A stretch of DNA of 64,000 nucleotides from Sphingorhabdus sp. SMR4y (GCF_002218195.1 NZ_CP022336.1:1979001-2043000), one strand, 5' to 3'. Shown: positions 1 to 8,901, numbered from the stretch's first letter. Program-made: numbers and translations. The notes: generated by a model from the letters alone, not told the origin.

Positions 1-1410
1 CTGCTTCTTGTACCAGTCATAGGTATAGCCTGTAACCGGATCAGCGCCGAGGAAAGAAATGTTCACGCCCTGCTGCGAGGTGTTGAAATCGATATCGCGC
101 GATTCATAAAACGCACCGACCATGAAATTGAACATGCCGTCGAAATCACTGGTAACGCGAAGTTCCTGGGTGAATTGCTCGGTCTTGTTGACCGGATCAC
201 TACAGCCAGCATTGCCAGGAACGCCCGGTGCGATTTCACCAACATAGGCATAGCAATCGGTATCGATCGCATCGAGGCTGAGATAGCCGGAAACCGATGA
301 CAGGGTCAGATAATCGGAAAGACCCAGGTCCCACTTCAGGCGGCCGAAGAAAATGTCGGTTTCGCCATAAGGCACACCATTTTCAAAGCGCGTGTCGCCG
401 CCCGATCCGTCGGGAACATTGCCGACCAGAGCCGCTGCACCGTCGGACGTGTGATACAGGCCGTCACGGTCGTTACAATCGGCGTTGGATGGAATAACCA
501 GACCGCCGGAAAGCAGATAGACCGGATCCGCCACGCCGTTGGCACCACAGTTTACGTCGGTATGGCCAATGGCCCCGTCGCTCTTGTTCTTGACATAGTT
601 CAGCTTCAAGTTGGCATTGAAATTGTCAACCGGATCCCACTGCAGGGTCACACGGCTGATGAAACTGCTGATGCCACGGGAATCGCGGACACTGCCATCT
701 GGGTTGAAAGCTGGCGTACCGGGCGCAAGCTTCACATAATCATCGATATCCTGATATTGTGCGGCAACACGGATGCCGAGCGTATCGGTAAGTGGACCGG
801 AAATATGTCCACCGATGGTGTAGCCATTTTCTTCAAATTCATAGGAAGCTTTGCCGGCCATTTCCCAATCCCGGGTCGGGTTTGCGGAACGGATGGCAAA
901 GACACCGCCGGACGCGCTTTTGCCGAAGAACAGTGACTGCGGTCCTTTCAGGACGTCAATCTGCTGGACGTCAAAGAAGCCGGCCTGAACAATCCGCATC
1001 GTGCTCACCTGAACACCGTCGAAATCGAAAGCAACTGCGGAGTCGAAGGCTGCCGAAATATTGGACGATCCGACACCGCGCAGGCTGATCTGGCCGCCAG
1101 AACCGGAACCGCCGACCTGCACATTGAGCGCGGGCACACGGCTCACCACGTCAGCGATTTCATTGACCTGGAATTTTTCCAGCGTGTCGCCGCCGATGGC
1201 GGTAACCGTTACCGGCACTTCCTGCAAAGTTTCGGTCTGCTTACGGGCAACCACGGTGATGACATTGCTATCATCATATTCGACAGCGTCCTGTGCATAG
1301 GCTGGCGCTGCGATACCGGCAAAAGCCAGACTCGCTGCAGAACCCATCAGCAGCCCCCGGACGGAATTGCGGGGCAATATTGTATCAAGACGTGTCGATT
1401 GTGAACTCAT
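1..1410 (-). CDS. TonB-dependent outer-membrane receptor, N-terminal part (cut by window edge)
   Basis: This is the first 470 codons of a TonB-dependent receptor; the remainder lies beyond the left edge and the frame is open to base 1. The ATG at 1410 follows a GGAGG Shine-Dalgarno (1416-1420). A signal peptide ends near a PAYAQD-like site, then comes a TonB-box-like stretch (VITVVARK), the plug domain and the first barrel strands. The protein is closely similar over its whole visible length to the receptor encoded just upstream on the same strand, so the pair is a diverged tandem duplication. Receptors of this size class import bulky or scarce substrates across the outer membrane using TonB/ExbBD energy. 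The ligand cannot be read from the sequence; the neighbouring lipid-degradation genes suggest a hydrophobic carbon source. Confidence 0.93.
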   Translation of the reverse strand, partial: MSSQSTRLDTILPRNSVRGLLMGSAASLAFAGIAAPAYAQDAVEYDDSNVITVVARKQTETLQEVPVTVTAIGGDTLEKFQVNEIADVVSRVPALNVQVGGSGSGGQISLRGVGSSNISAAFDSAVAFDFDGVQVSTMRIVQAGFFDVQQIDVLKGPQSLFFGKSASGGVFAIRSANPTRDWEMAGKASYEFEENGYTIGGHISGPLTDTLGIRVAAQYQDIDDYVKLAPGTPAFNPDGSVRDSRGISSFISRVTLQWDPVDNFNANLKLNYVKNKSDGAIGHTDVNCGANGVADPVYLLSGGLVIPSNADCNDRDGLYHTSDGAAALVGNVPDGSGGDTRFENGVPYGETDIFFGRLKWDLGLSDYLTLSSVSGYLSLDAIDTDCYAYVGEIAPGVPGNAGCSDPVNKTEQFTQELRVTSDFDGMFNFMVGAFYESRDIDFNTSQQGVNISFLGADPVTGYTYDWYKKQ

Positions 1411-1420
1411 AAGAACCTCC

Positions 1421-1452
1421 AAAAAAAATACCTCAGTTCTGAACCTGAGGTA
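1421..1452 (-). promoter_or_regulatory. Hairpin plus T8 tract directly before the receptor Shine-Dalgarno (candidate attenuator)
   Basis: Read on the minus strand, an 8-bp perfect stem (TACCTCAG / CTGAGGTA, 8-nt loop) is followed at once by eight T residues and then by the GGAGG ribosome-binding site of the receptor gene. This is the layout of an intrinsic terminator placed inside a 5' leader. The left arm (ACCUC) is also complementary to the Shine-Dalgarno GAGGU, so it could pair with either. The geometry is seen directly; a regulatory role is inferred. Confidence 0.5.
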
Positions 1453-1463
1453 TATCCAAACTT

Positions 1464-1484
1464 GGCGGCTTTTTATCTGCCGCC
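1464..1484 (-). promoter_or_regulatory. GC-rich leader hairpin of receptor gene
   Basis: A GGCGGC / GCCGCC stem of 6 bp with a 9-nt A/T-rich loop. Its start-proximal edge is 54 nt from the receptor start codon. A GGCGG / CCGCC hairpin sits at the same distance from the start of the upstream paralogue (4137-4151), so the element appears to have been kept through the duplication. No T-run follows it, so it is not a terminator. Confidence 0.4.
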
Positions 1485-1560
1485 TTGATTGCAAGCGAGT
1501 AACAGGTCCGTTGGAGCCTGCTACTGTCACTTTCGCTATCTGGTGAACTTGAGCATCACC

Positions 1561-1599
1561 AAAAATGACAGGCCGGAGTCAGCTTGCGCTGCCCCGGCC
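1561..1599 (-). terminator. Rho-independent terminator after the full-length receptor gene
   Basis: GGCCGG / CCGGCC outer stem with an inner CAGC / GCTG stem, followed on the minus strand by TGTCATTTTT. It lies just after the stop codon at 1624 and should end the upstream receptor transcript. The downstream receptor would then need its own promoter in the roughly 75 bp between here and the leader hairpin. Confidence 0.75.
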
Positions 1600-1623
1600 C
1601 GTTTTGATCAAATGGAAAGACGG

Positions 1624-4083
1624 TTAGAACTTGAAGGCGGCCTCCACAAAGACCTGACGGCCACGATTTTGCGTAACGACGAGATCGTCGCCAACACCCG
1701 GCTCGAGGAACGGACGCCCGCCACTGGTATTGATCCAGATTTCGTCGGTCAGGTTGACGCCAACCAGCGACAATTTCCATTTGCCGTCGGGATCGCCAAC
1801 CGAGATCGACCCGTCGATCGAGACATAGCTGTCCTGCTTGAGATCCGAGACGGAATCCTCGTTGGTGAAATAGGATCCGCTATACTGGAGGTTGCCGTTC
1901 AGTCCGAGTTCGAGCGAATCTCCCATCGGAATCGACCAGTCGAAGGCCGCGTTGGCAGCAAATTTGGGAGCGCGCGCAGCCCTGCGTCCATCGATATCCT
2001 CACCCGATGTCGTCACGAAGGGAGCGCTGAACTTGGCGTCCGTATAGGCAAGCGAACCGGAGAGATTCAGACCCTCGACCGGTGTCCGCCATCCCCATTC
2101 GACATCCACACCCTTGCTCGTCAGCTGACTGGCATTGAAGGTCTGGAACTGGACCGTGGCGGCATCGAAATTCTGCACCTGCAGGTCGTCAAACACATAA
2201 TAGAAGACCGAGGTATTCAAGGTCACAGTCCGGTCTGCAAATTGCGCCTTGACGCCGACTTCGCCCCCCAGCCCCGTCTCGGACTTGAATTTCAGCGCAT
2301 CGGCGACCGCCTGGCGGACGGCTGGATCCGGATCATTGAAGCCCAGCAGGCTGTTCGAAGGCAACGCACTATTGTCGATACCCCCGGACTTGAAGCCTGT
2401 CTTGAAGGCACCGTAGATATTAATGTCCGGCGTTGCCTGATATTTGATCGAGACTTCCGGCGAGAAGTTGGAGTCCTTGAAAGTGATCGGTCCGGAAAAG
2501 AAACCGCTGCTTATGAAGGCGGGCGTCGCTGACAGGAATGTATGAACATAAGGAACGCTGATCCGCGAGACTTTCTTCTCGTCGGTCCAGCGCACACCGC
2601 CTGACAACTCGAGCTGGTCCGTCAGGTCCAGGGTCGCGCTGGCGAACAATGACAAGGCTTCCGTCTTGGTATTCTGCTTCTTGAACCAGTCATAGGTATT
2701 TCCGGTCACCGGATCGGGTCCGACGAAGGAAATGTTGACCCCCTGTTGCGAGGTGTTGAAATCGATGTTGCGATCTTCGTAAAACGCCCCGACCATGAAG
2801 TTGAACATACCGTCAAAGTCACTCGAGATACGCAGCTCTTGCGTATATTGCTCGGTCTTGTTCTGCGGATCGCTACAGCCTGCATTGGCGGGAACGGTCG
2901 GAGAAAATTGACCGACATAGGCATAGCAATCGGTATCGACCGCATCGAGGCTGAGATAGCCGGACACCGATGACAAGGTCAGCGTGTCGGAGAGATCCAG
3001 ATCCCACTTCAGCCGTCCGAAGAAGATTTCGGTTTCACCATAAGGCACGCCATTTTCAAAGCGCGGCTTTCCTGCCGAGCCGTCGGGAAGCTGACCGGTC
3101 AAGGCAGCAGCACCGTCGGAGTGATGGTAGAGACCGTCGCTATCGTTACAGTCGGCATTGGACGGAATGACCAGACCGCCGGAGAGCAGATAGACAGGAT
3201 CTGCCACGCCATTGGCACCGCAGTTGATATCGGAATGGCCAACCGCGCCGTCATTTTCGTTTTTGACATAGTTCAGCTTCAGATTGGCGCTGAAATTGTC
3301 CAGCGGATCCCATTGCAGGGTCACACGACTGACAAAACTCTGCAGTCCGCGCGAATCCCGAACACTGCCATCCGGATTGAAGGCCGCCGTGCCCGGCGCA
3401 AGCTTCACATAATCCTCGATATCCTGATATTGCGCTGCCACACGGATACCCAGCGTATCGGTGACGGGACCGGAAATATGTCCGCCGATCGTATAGGCTT
3501 TTTCCTCGAATTCGTAGGATGCCTTGCCGGCCACTTCCCAGACCGAAGTAGGGTCGGCAGACCGAACCGCGAATACACCGGCCGAGGCACTCTTGCCGAA
3601 GAACAGCGATTGCGGCCCCTTGAGAACGTCGATCTGCTGGACGTCGAAGAAACCCGCCTGAACCATCCGCATGGTGCTGACCTGAACGCCGTCGAAATCG
3701 AAAGCGACCGCCGAGTCAAATGATGCCGAGATATTGGAGGAACCGACGCCGCGCAGGCTGATCTGGCCACCCGAACCGGAGCCACCAACCTGCACATTGA
3801 GCGCGGGCACGCGGCTTACCACGTCGGCGATTTCATTGACCTGATATTTTTCCAGCGTATCGCTGCCAATCGCGGTCACGGTCACCGGGACTTCCTGCAA
3901 GGTCTCCGTCTGCTTACGGGCAATAACGGTGATCACCGAGGACTCGTCAATCTCGTCGGAATCCTGTGCCGATGCCGGTGCTGCAAGCCCGACGCAAGCG
4001 GTCGCTGCAGCAGAGCCCAGCAAGAGCGATCTGATCGCTCTGCTTTTCAGGATGGTTTTGTGGCGTGGTGCATATCTGGTCAT
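1624..4083 (-). CDS. TonB-dependent outer-membrane receptor (819 aa)
   Basis: A full-length TonB-dependent receptor of about 820 residues. It has a signal peptide (hydrophobic core around residues 18-36, cleavage near ASAQD) and a TonB-box-like VITVIARK. The plug (residues about 55-170) has the conserved run QIDVLKGPQSLFFG, and a long beta-barrel ends in an aromatic residue (EAAFKF), as barrel assembly requires. The ATG at 4083 follows GGGAGAG. It is the tandem paralogue of the receptor downstream. It is divergent from a short-chain dehydrogenase gene, with 289 bp between them that probably hold both promoters. Family members move substrates such as siderophores, vitamins, saccharides or aromatic and lipid compounds into the periplasm. 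Context here favours the compound degraded by the adjoining CoA-ester pathway. Confidence 0.95.
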   Translation of the reverse strand: MTRYAPRHKTILKSRAIRSLLLGSAAATACVGLAAPASAQDSDEIDESSVITVIARKQTETLQEVPVTVTAIGSDTLEKYQVNEIADVVSRVPALNVQVGGSGSGGQISLRGVGSSNISASFDSAVAFDFDGVQVSTMRMVQAGFFDVQQIDVLKGPQSLFFGKSASAGVFAVRSADPTSVWEVAGKASYEFEEKAYTIGGHISGPVTDTLGIRVAAQYQDIEDYVKLAPGTAAFNPDGSVRDSRGLQSFVSRVTLQWDPLDNFSANLKLNYVKNENDGAVGHSDINCGANGVADPVYLLSGGLVIPSNADCNDSDGLYHHSDGAAALTGQLPDGSAGKPRFENGVPYGETEIFFGRLKWDLDLSDTLTLSSVSGYLSLDAVDTDCYAYVGQFSPTVPANAGCSDPQNKTEQYTQELRISSDFDGMFNFMVGAFYEDRNIDFNTSQQGVNISFVGPDPVTGNTYDWFKKQNTKTEALSLFASATLDLTDQLELSGGVRWTDEKKVSRISVPYVHTFLSATPAFISSGFFSGPITFKDSNFSPEVSIKYQATPDINIYGAFKTGFKSGGIDNSALPSNSLLGFNDPDPAVRQAVADALKFKSETGLGGEVGVKAQFADRTVTLNTSVFYYVFDDLQVQNFDAATVQFQTFNASQLTSKGVDVEWGWRTPVEGLNLSGSLAYTDAKFSAPFVTTSGEDIDGRRAARAPKFAANAAFDWSIPMGDSLELGLNGNLQYSGSYFTNEDSVSDLKQDSYVSIDGSISVGDPDGKWKLSLVGVNLTDEIWINTSGGRPFLEPGVGDDLVVTQNRGRQVFVEAAFKF

Positions 4084-4125
4084 TGCTCTCTCCCAAATGG
4101 CTCGGCCTTTGCGACCAATGCCGTT

Positions 4126-4208
4126 CTATCAATTTTGGCGGTTTACCCGCCTATTGTAGGATCATCTTAAGCCTGCGTTTCAGATCGCTCTGCTAACCAA
4201 ATTGATAG
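4126..4208. promoter_or_regulatory. Leader hairpin and flanking inverted repeat in receptor/SDR divergent region
   Basis: The GGCGG / CCGCC hairpin at 4137-4151 matches the hairpin in front of the other receptor in position relative to the start codon. Around it lie exact 10-base inverted arms, CTATCAATTT at 4126-4135 and AAATTGATAG at 4199-4208. The arms could be regulator half-sites or could pair in the leader RNA. No family of regulator is indicated. Confidence 0.3.
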
Positions 4209-4372
4209 CAAATGCTGAAAACTGTGCTGTTCACGCAACAAATAGACGTCCTGCATCAGCAATCGGTAACGGCGTCAACGAAGACGCTAACGATATTAGG
4301 GATTGCGCTGGGCGAGCGCTCGACGCCTATTGATCGAATATAATGCCACTTTTCAGAACGGGAGATTGACTG

Positions 4373-5134
4373 ATGGGCCGCCTCAAGGGAAAAATCGCTA
4401 TTGTCACCGGAGCCGGCTCCGGCCTCGGCAAAGCGATCAGCGAAGCATTTGCCGCTGAAGGCGCGCAAGTCGTATTGACCGATATTGATATCGAGGCTGC
4501 TACAAATGCCGCCGAAACGATCGGATCCCCTGCCATCGCCTTGGAACAGGATGTTGTCGATGAAACGCGCTGGGACGAAATATTCGCGGCAACCGCCGAC
4601 ACGTTCGGCACGCCTCATATTCTGGTGAACAATGCTGGCCTGGTCATTCCCGGCACGATCGAGGATTGTTCGCTGGAATTGTTCCGCAAACAGAATGCCG
4701 TCATGCTCGACGGTGTGTTTCTGGGCTGCCGCGCTGCGGTCAGAGCGATGAAATCCAACGACCAGCCAAGCTCGATCATCAATCTCAGTTCGATGGCGGC
4801 CCTCCAGGGCTATTCGCCATTTGTCGCCTATAGCGCCGCCAAGGGGGGCGTGCGCTCCATGACAAAGTCGGTGGCGCTGCACTGCAAGGAACAGGATTAC
4901 CCGATCCGCTGCAACAGCCTCCATCCCGCCGGGATCGACACCCCGATGGTGCGACAGGAAGCGGTCGGCGCATCCGGCGGTGAAACACCGGCAATAGGGA
5001 TGATAAAAATCGGCGACCTGGGTCACCCGAATGATGTCGCAAATTTGTGCGTCTATCTGGCCAGCGATGAATCGCGCTTCATGACCGCCGGCGAATATCC
5101 GGTCGACAACGGCGTGCTGTACAAACCCGCCTGA
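4373..5134 (+). CDS. Short-chain dehydrogenase/reductase (hydroxysteroid dehydrogenase-like)
   Basis: A classical SDR of 253 residues that oxidises or reduces a hydroxyl/keto group with NAD(P). The Rossmann glycine motif TGAGSGLG is at 12-19, NNAG at 86-89, and the catalytic triad Ser140, Tyr153, Lys157 (YSAAK) is intact. A conserved Asp at the end of the second strand (TDID) favours NAD. The start follows GGGAGA. The gene is divergent from the TonB receptor and convergent, with a 2-nt gap, with the epoxide-hydrolase-like gene. SDRs of this shape include 3-alpha/20-beta-hydroxysteroid dehydrogenases. The steroid link comes from the neighbourhood, so the substrate is inferred. Confidence 0.9.
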   Translation: MGRLKGKIAIVTGAGSGLGKAISEAFAAEGAQVVLTDIDIEAATNAAETIGSPAIALEQDVVDETRWDEIFAATADTFGTPHILVNNAGLVIPGTIEDCSLELFRKQNAVMLDGVFLGCRAAVRAMKSNDQPSSIINLSSMAALQGYSPFVAYSAAKGGVRSMTKSVALHCKEQDYPIRCNSLHPAGIDTPMVRQEAVGASGGETPAIGMIKIGDLGHPNDVANLCVYLASDESRFMTAGEYPVDNGVLYKPA

Positions 5135-5136
5135 TC

Positions 5137-5529
5137 TCAGGAGGCGGCTGCACCCATTGCGGCCGCCATCTGATTCTGGAATTCCGCAAGATCGAAATAG
5201 TCGCGCCACTTGGCGATCTTGCCTTCGCGCATTTCAAACGTCCCCATGACGCGGATCGCGATCCACTGTCCGTTGATCCGGAACTTGTCAGTCCGCTCGG
5301 TGAGAACCGTGTCACCTTCGGCGACAATATGATGGACGATCCATTCCGCGCCATCCGAGCCCATGCCTGATCCCTCGAAAAAGGCCCGGACCGCGTCGAT
5401 CCCGACGCATGGTTCCATCGGGATATTATGATAGAAAATATCGTCTGCCATCGCCGCATAGATCGCGTCATAATCCAGCCGGTTCCAGGCTTCGATAAAG
5501 TCGAGAACCTGTTGCTTGCTGTCGGACAT
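5137..5529 (-). CDS. Limonene-1,2-epoxide hydrolase family protein
   Basis: A 130-residue NTF2/SnoaL-fold protein of the limonene-1,2-epoxide hydrolase family, which opens epoxides with a water held by Tyr and Asn and activated by an Asp-Arg-Asp triad. All five positions appear present: Tyr33 and Asn35 (FYHNIP), Arg79 and Asp81 (ERTD), and Asp110 (WRDYFD). The length equals the compact core of the family. It is the last gene of a minus-strand run that starts at the SDR near 10.2 kb, 14 nt after the reductase gene. A mycobacterial member of this family (EphG) is known to accept steroid epoxides, which fits the ketosteroid isomerase nearby. The real substrate is unknown. Confidence 0.85.
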   Translation of the reverse strand: MSDSKQQVLDFIEAWNRLDYDAIYAAMADDIFYHNIPMEPCVGIDAVRAFFEGSGMGSDGAEWIVHHIVAEGDTVLTERTDKFRINGQWIAIRVMGTFEMREGKIAKWRDYFDLAEFQNQMAAAMGAAAS

Positions 5530-5543
5530 GGTGAAATTCCCTT

Positions 5544-6566
5544 CTATTCTTCCGGCGAAACGTCGAGGATCATCTTGCCCTGATTGGCACCGGAGAACAG
5601 CTTCATAAATGCAGCATAGCTGTTCTCGATTCCCTTATCGATATCCTCATCATGCTTGATCTTGCCCTCGGCCAGCCATTTGCCCATGTCGGCAATGCCT
5701 TCGGCGAAACGGGGCGGATAATCGCGAACCAGAAAGCCTTTGATTGTCGCCTGGCGCGAAATCAGATACCAGAGATTGCGTATGCCCACCGGTTCGGGGC
5801 TGTTATATTCGCTGATCAGGCCGCACAGTACGACGCGGCCATATTCGTTGATCGCGGTAATGCCGGCGTCCAGAATCTCGCCGCCGACATTTTCCCAGAT
5901 GATGTCGACACCATCGGGAGCAGCCGCTGCAATTTCCTTTTCCAGATCGGCCTGGCTCTTGCCGCGATAATCAATTGCCGCGTCAAAACCATAATCATCG
6001 GTCAGCCGGGCGCATTTTTCCGCGCCACCCGCGATGCCGATGACGCGGCAACCCTTGATCTTGCCAATCTGGCCGACCAGCGAACCGACCGCACCGGCGG
6101 CGCCCGTGACCAGCAAGGTGTCGCCTTCCTTGGGCTTGCCATCGTCGATCATGCCAAAATAGGCGGTCATCCCGACGGCACCGAGAACCGACAGAAAATT
6201 GGTCGGCGAAGGAACCAGCGAAGCATCGACTGGCGAGGTAAAACCGCCGGCTTCAACGACGGAATATTCTTCCATTGCACCCAGGCCGACAACCCACTGC
6301 CCGACCGGGAAATCGGGATTCTTGGACTCGGCAACCCGGCCAACGGTGCTGGCCGTGACCGCAGCGCCGAGAGCGATCGGCGGCATGTAGCTTTCGGCGT
6401 CACTCATCCAGCCGCGCTGGGCGGGGTCAAGGGAGATATAATGATTGCGCACCAGGAACGAGCCATCGGCGAGTTCCGGCAGCTCTTCCTCGACCAGCGC
6501 AAAATCGCTTTCCTTGGGCTCACCCACCGGGCGACTGACAAGCGTGAATTTGCGGTTCTTGGTCAT
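5544..6566 (-). CDS. NADP-dependent medium-chain reductase (prostaglandin reductase/CurA-like)
   Basis: A 340-residue zinc-free medium-chain dehydrogenase/reductase. The N-terminal GroES-like domain carries the family's LDPAQRGWM segment, followed by a Rossmann domain with GAAGAVGS and a GLISEYN-type C-terminal part. Relatives (leukotriene B4 12-hydroxydehydrogenase/PTGR, CurA) reduce the C=C bond of alpha,beta-unsaturated ketones with NADPH. It lies 3 nt after the acyl-CoA dehydrogenase gene, so they are surely co-transcribed. A second copy of the family is encoded at 13.1-14.1 kb. Saturating an enone generated on a ring or side chain would be a sensible role in this locus, but that is inference. 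Confidence 0.9.
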   Translation of the reverse strand: MTKNRKFTLVSRPVGEPKESDFALVEEELPELADGSFLVRNHYISLDPAQRGWMSDAESYMPPIALGAAVTASTVGRVAESKNPDFPVGQWVVGLGAMEEYSVVEAGGFTSPVDASLVPSPTNFLSVLGAVGMTAYFGMIDDGKPKEGDTLLVTGAAGAVGSLVGQIGKIKGCRVIGIAGGAEKCARLTDDYGFDAAIDYRGKSQADLEKEIAAAAPDGVDIIWENVGGEILDAGITAINEYGRVVLCGLISEYNSPEPVGIRNLWYLISRQATIKGFLVRDYPPRFAEGIADMGKWLAEGKIKHDEDIDKGIENSYAAFMKLFSGANQGKMILDVSPEE

Positions 6567-6569
6567 GAA

Positions 6570-7745
6570 TTATCCTTCATTGGCAATTTTGTGAGATTTC
6601 TTGATTTTCTTGGCGAGCGACCATTTGTGCACCTCGGTCGGCCCATCATAGACGCGGAAAGCGCGCACTTCGCGGAATACCTGCTCGACCACTGTATCCT
6701 TGCTGAGACCAGTGCCGCCCATGACCTGCACGCAATTATCGGCGATCCGGAACAGCGCCTCAGATACAGCAACCTTGGCCATCGAGCTTTCGGTCGTTCC
6801 CAGCGCTCCGGTATCCAGAACCGAAGCACACCAGTCGATCATCAGTTCGGCCTGCTTCAAATCGATCTGGTTCTGCGCCAGCATGAAGCCGACGCCTTCA
6901 TGGTCGATCAGCGGTTTCCCGAAAGCCTGTCGTTTGCAGGTATAATCAATCGCGATTTCCTGCGCCCGGTCACAACTTCCCAGCCAGCGCATGCAATGGG
7001 TCAGACGCGCCGGTGCCAGACGGACCTGCGCATATTTGAAACCTTCGCCGCTTTCGCCGAGCATCTGGTCGGCCGGCACGCGAAGATTGTCGATTTGCAC
7101 GACGGAGTGGCTACCCGGCATCGAACTGTCGATCGTGTCCAGCACCCGCTCGATCTTGATCGCGGGGTCCGGCAGATCGACCAGAAACATGGTCGCGCCT
7201 TCGTCGGATTTCGCCATGACGATCCCGACTTTGGCACCTTTCGCACCGGTGATGAAGGTCTTGCGCCCGTTGATGACCCAGTGATTGCCGTCCTGCTTTG
7301 CCGTTGTCTGCATCATCATCGGATCGGAACCGGCGCCATTTTCGCTGGCCGGTTCGGTCATGAAAAACGCCGAACGTTCCCGTCCGGATACGAGCGGCTC
7401 GAGAAACCGCTCCTTCTGTTCCGGTGAAGCGCATTTGCCGAGCAGATACATATTGCCTTCATCGGGCGCGAACGTGTTCACCGCCAGCGGTCCCAATGGT
7501 GACAATCCGGACTTGCGCAAAACCAGCGCCGTTTCCAGATGGGTCAGATGACTGCCATCTTCCCGGATATGCGGCGTCAGGACACCGGCTTCCTTGGCCA
7601 ATGCGCGCATTTCCTGGACCAGACCATCGGTTGGCCCATGATCTTCGCAGCGTTCGTCCTTTTCATAGGCAAAAATCTTGTCGCGAACGAATGTCTCCAC
7701 CCGTTCAGCCAGGTCTTGCGCTTCCGCGCTGATATTCTTGGTCAT
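6570..7745 (-). CDS. Acyl-CoA dehydrogenase (ACAD10/11-like active site)
   Basis: A 391-residue flavoprotein that introduces a 2,3 double bond into an acyl-CoA. It shows the family signatures FFMTEPASENGAGSD and WVINGRKTFITGAK in the middle domain, and the C-terminal helical part with QVMGGTGLSKD. At the place where most family members have the catalytic Glu (YEGT), this protein reads YDGPTEVH, the Asp variant typical of the ACAD10/11-type clade. It sits 8 nt downstream of the thiolase-like gene in the same run. The clade tends to handle longer or substituted acyl chains; the actual substrate is unknown. Confidence 0.92.
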   Translation of the reverse strand: MTKNISAEAQDLAERVETFVRDKIFAYEKDERCEDHGPTDGLVQEMRALAKEAGVLTPHIREDGSHLTHLETALVLRKSGLSPLGPLAVNTFAPDEGNMYLLGKCASPEQKERFLEPLVSGRERSAFFMTEPASENGAGSDPMMMQTTAKQDGNHWVINGRKTFITGAKGAKVGIVMAKSDEGATMFLVDLPDPAIKIERVLDTIDSSMPGSHSVVQIDNLRVPADQMLGESGEGFKYAQVRLAPARLTHCMRWLGSCDRAQEIAIDYTCKRQAFGKPLIDHEGVGFMLAQNQIDLKQAELMIDWCASVLDTGALGTTESSMAKVAVSEALFRIADNCVQVMGGTGLSKDTVVEQVFREVRAFRVYDGPTEVHKWSLAKKIKKSHKIANEG

Positions 7746-7753
7746 TGAAACTC

Positions 7754-8899
7754 CTATCTCTGGAGAATCGTTACGGCAGATACGCCCGGCGCGCCATAGA
7801 CTTGCGTATAGGCCGTCCTGGGATCGCCCGGCACTTGCCGCGCACCTGCCGTGCCGCGCAATTGCACAACATTCTCGTAAACCTGACGCAGACCGGATGC
7901 ACCGATCGGTTCACCACAGGCCAGACAACCGCCGTCCGTATTGATCGGCAGCTCACCGGTAATATCGCTGCGCCCTTCGAGCAGCCATTGCTCCTGCTCG
8001 CCGGGTTTGCAAAAACCATTCTCCGCCATATGCATGATTTCCGCACCGGATTCCGTGTCCTGCAACTGCGCGATATCGATATCTTCCGGCCCCATGCCAG
8101 CTTGCTCGAAGGCGGCCTGGGAGGCGATTTCGGTTGCTGTTCCACCCCGTTCATTGTCAATCGATGCCGCGAACACCTCAAACGAACCGGGAGGCCGCGT
8201 CCGCATCACCGAAGATTTCAGACGGATGATCGGAACGCCCAGTTCCCTCGCCTTTTTCTCGCTGGCCAGGATGAGCGCCACGGCTCCCTCGGCAGGGGAA
8301 CAGAACATATATTTCGTGAGCGGATCGCAGATCATCGGCGCGTTCATGATCGTTTCCAGATCGACCTCGCTCCGCCGCCAGGCGTGATCGGTTTTCACGC
8401 CGTTGCGAAATGCCTTTTCGGCAACCCGCCCCAGTGTTTCCCGGCTGATATTATGTTCGTGCAGATAGCGCATGATCTTCGCGCCGAAAAACTGCACGGT
8501 CAACATATAGCCGGCTTCACCGTACCAGTTGGGCAGGCCGTAGGCGGACGGGTCGGCGTTGAAGGCGCCGCGCGGATGCTTGTCGAAACCGACCGCCATG
8601 CCCATTTCATATTCGCCCGACTTGATCGCGCTTACCGCAGCGTTGAGCGCCGATCCGCCGGTTGCACAACCATTGGAGACGTTGATGAACTGGATACCGG
8701 TCAGGCCGAGTTGCGATACCATATTGTCCGCACTTCCCGAAGCGGCCGAACCGCCAAAGGCGAACTGGACATCCTTCCATTCGATGCCGCTGTCGGCAAG
8801 CGCTTGCCGGACCGCGAAGATACCCTGATCCATGCCGTCGCGCCCTTCGGTGCGGCCGAACGGGTGAATACCTGCTCCTACGATACAAACGTCTGACAT
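7754..8899 (-). CDS. Thiolase-superfamily lipid-transfer protein (SCP-x/Ltp type)
   Basis: A 381-residue thiolase-fold enzyme of the lipid-transfer-protein/SCP-x branch. The N-terminal half has NVSNGCATGGSAL with the Cys at the nucleophile position. The C-terminal half has GFCKPGE, then NTDGGCLACGEPIGASG, where the GHP histidine of biosynthetic and degradative thiolases is replaced by Glu. It is followed on the minus strand, across an 8-nt gap, by the acyl-CoA dehydrogenase gene, and is preceded 2 nt away by a DUF35 gene. Ltp/DUF35 pairs are known in steroid catabolism, where they cleave the last side-chain carbons by a retro-aldol reaction. That makes side-chain aldolase or thiolase the leading guess here. 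Confidence 0.85.
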   Translation of the reverse strand: MSDVCIVGAGIHPFGRTEGRDGMDQGIFAVRQALADSGIEWKDVQFAFGGSAASGSADNMVSQLGLTGIQFINVSNGCATGGSALNAAVSAIKSGEYEMGMAVGFDKHPRGAFNADPSAYGLPNWYGEAGYMLTVQFFGAKIMRYLHEHNISRETLGRVAEKAFRNGVKTDHAWRRSEVDLETIMNAPMICDPLTKYMFCSPAEGAVALILASEKKARELGVPIIRLKSSVMRTRPPGSFEVFAASIDNERGGTATEIASQAAFEQAGMGPEDIDIAQLQDTESGAEIMHMAENGFCKPGEQEQWLLEGRSDITGELPINTDGGCLACGEPIGASGLRQVYENVVQLRGTAGARQVPGDPRTAYTQVYGAPGVSAVTILQR

Positions 8900-8901
8900 G
8901 A

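Noticed and set aside
4313-4322. CGAGCGCTCG 10-bp palindrome upstream of the first SDR
   Set aside because: A single short GC palindrome is expected by chance at this base composition and has no second copy or known consensus.
5652-7427. A 591-codon open frame on the plus strand
   Set aside because: It lies antisense to two well-supported enzyme genes (medium-chain reductase and acyl-CoA dehydrogenase) and arises from their codon bias; its translation shows no family pattern.
7745-8896. A 383-codon plus-strand frame
   Set aside because: Entirely antisense to the lipid-transfer thiolase gene, with no ribosome site or recognisable product.
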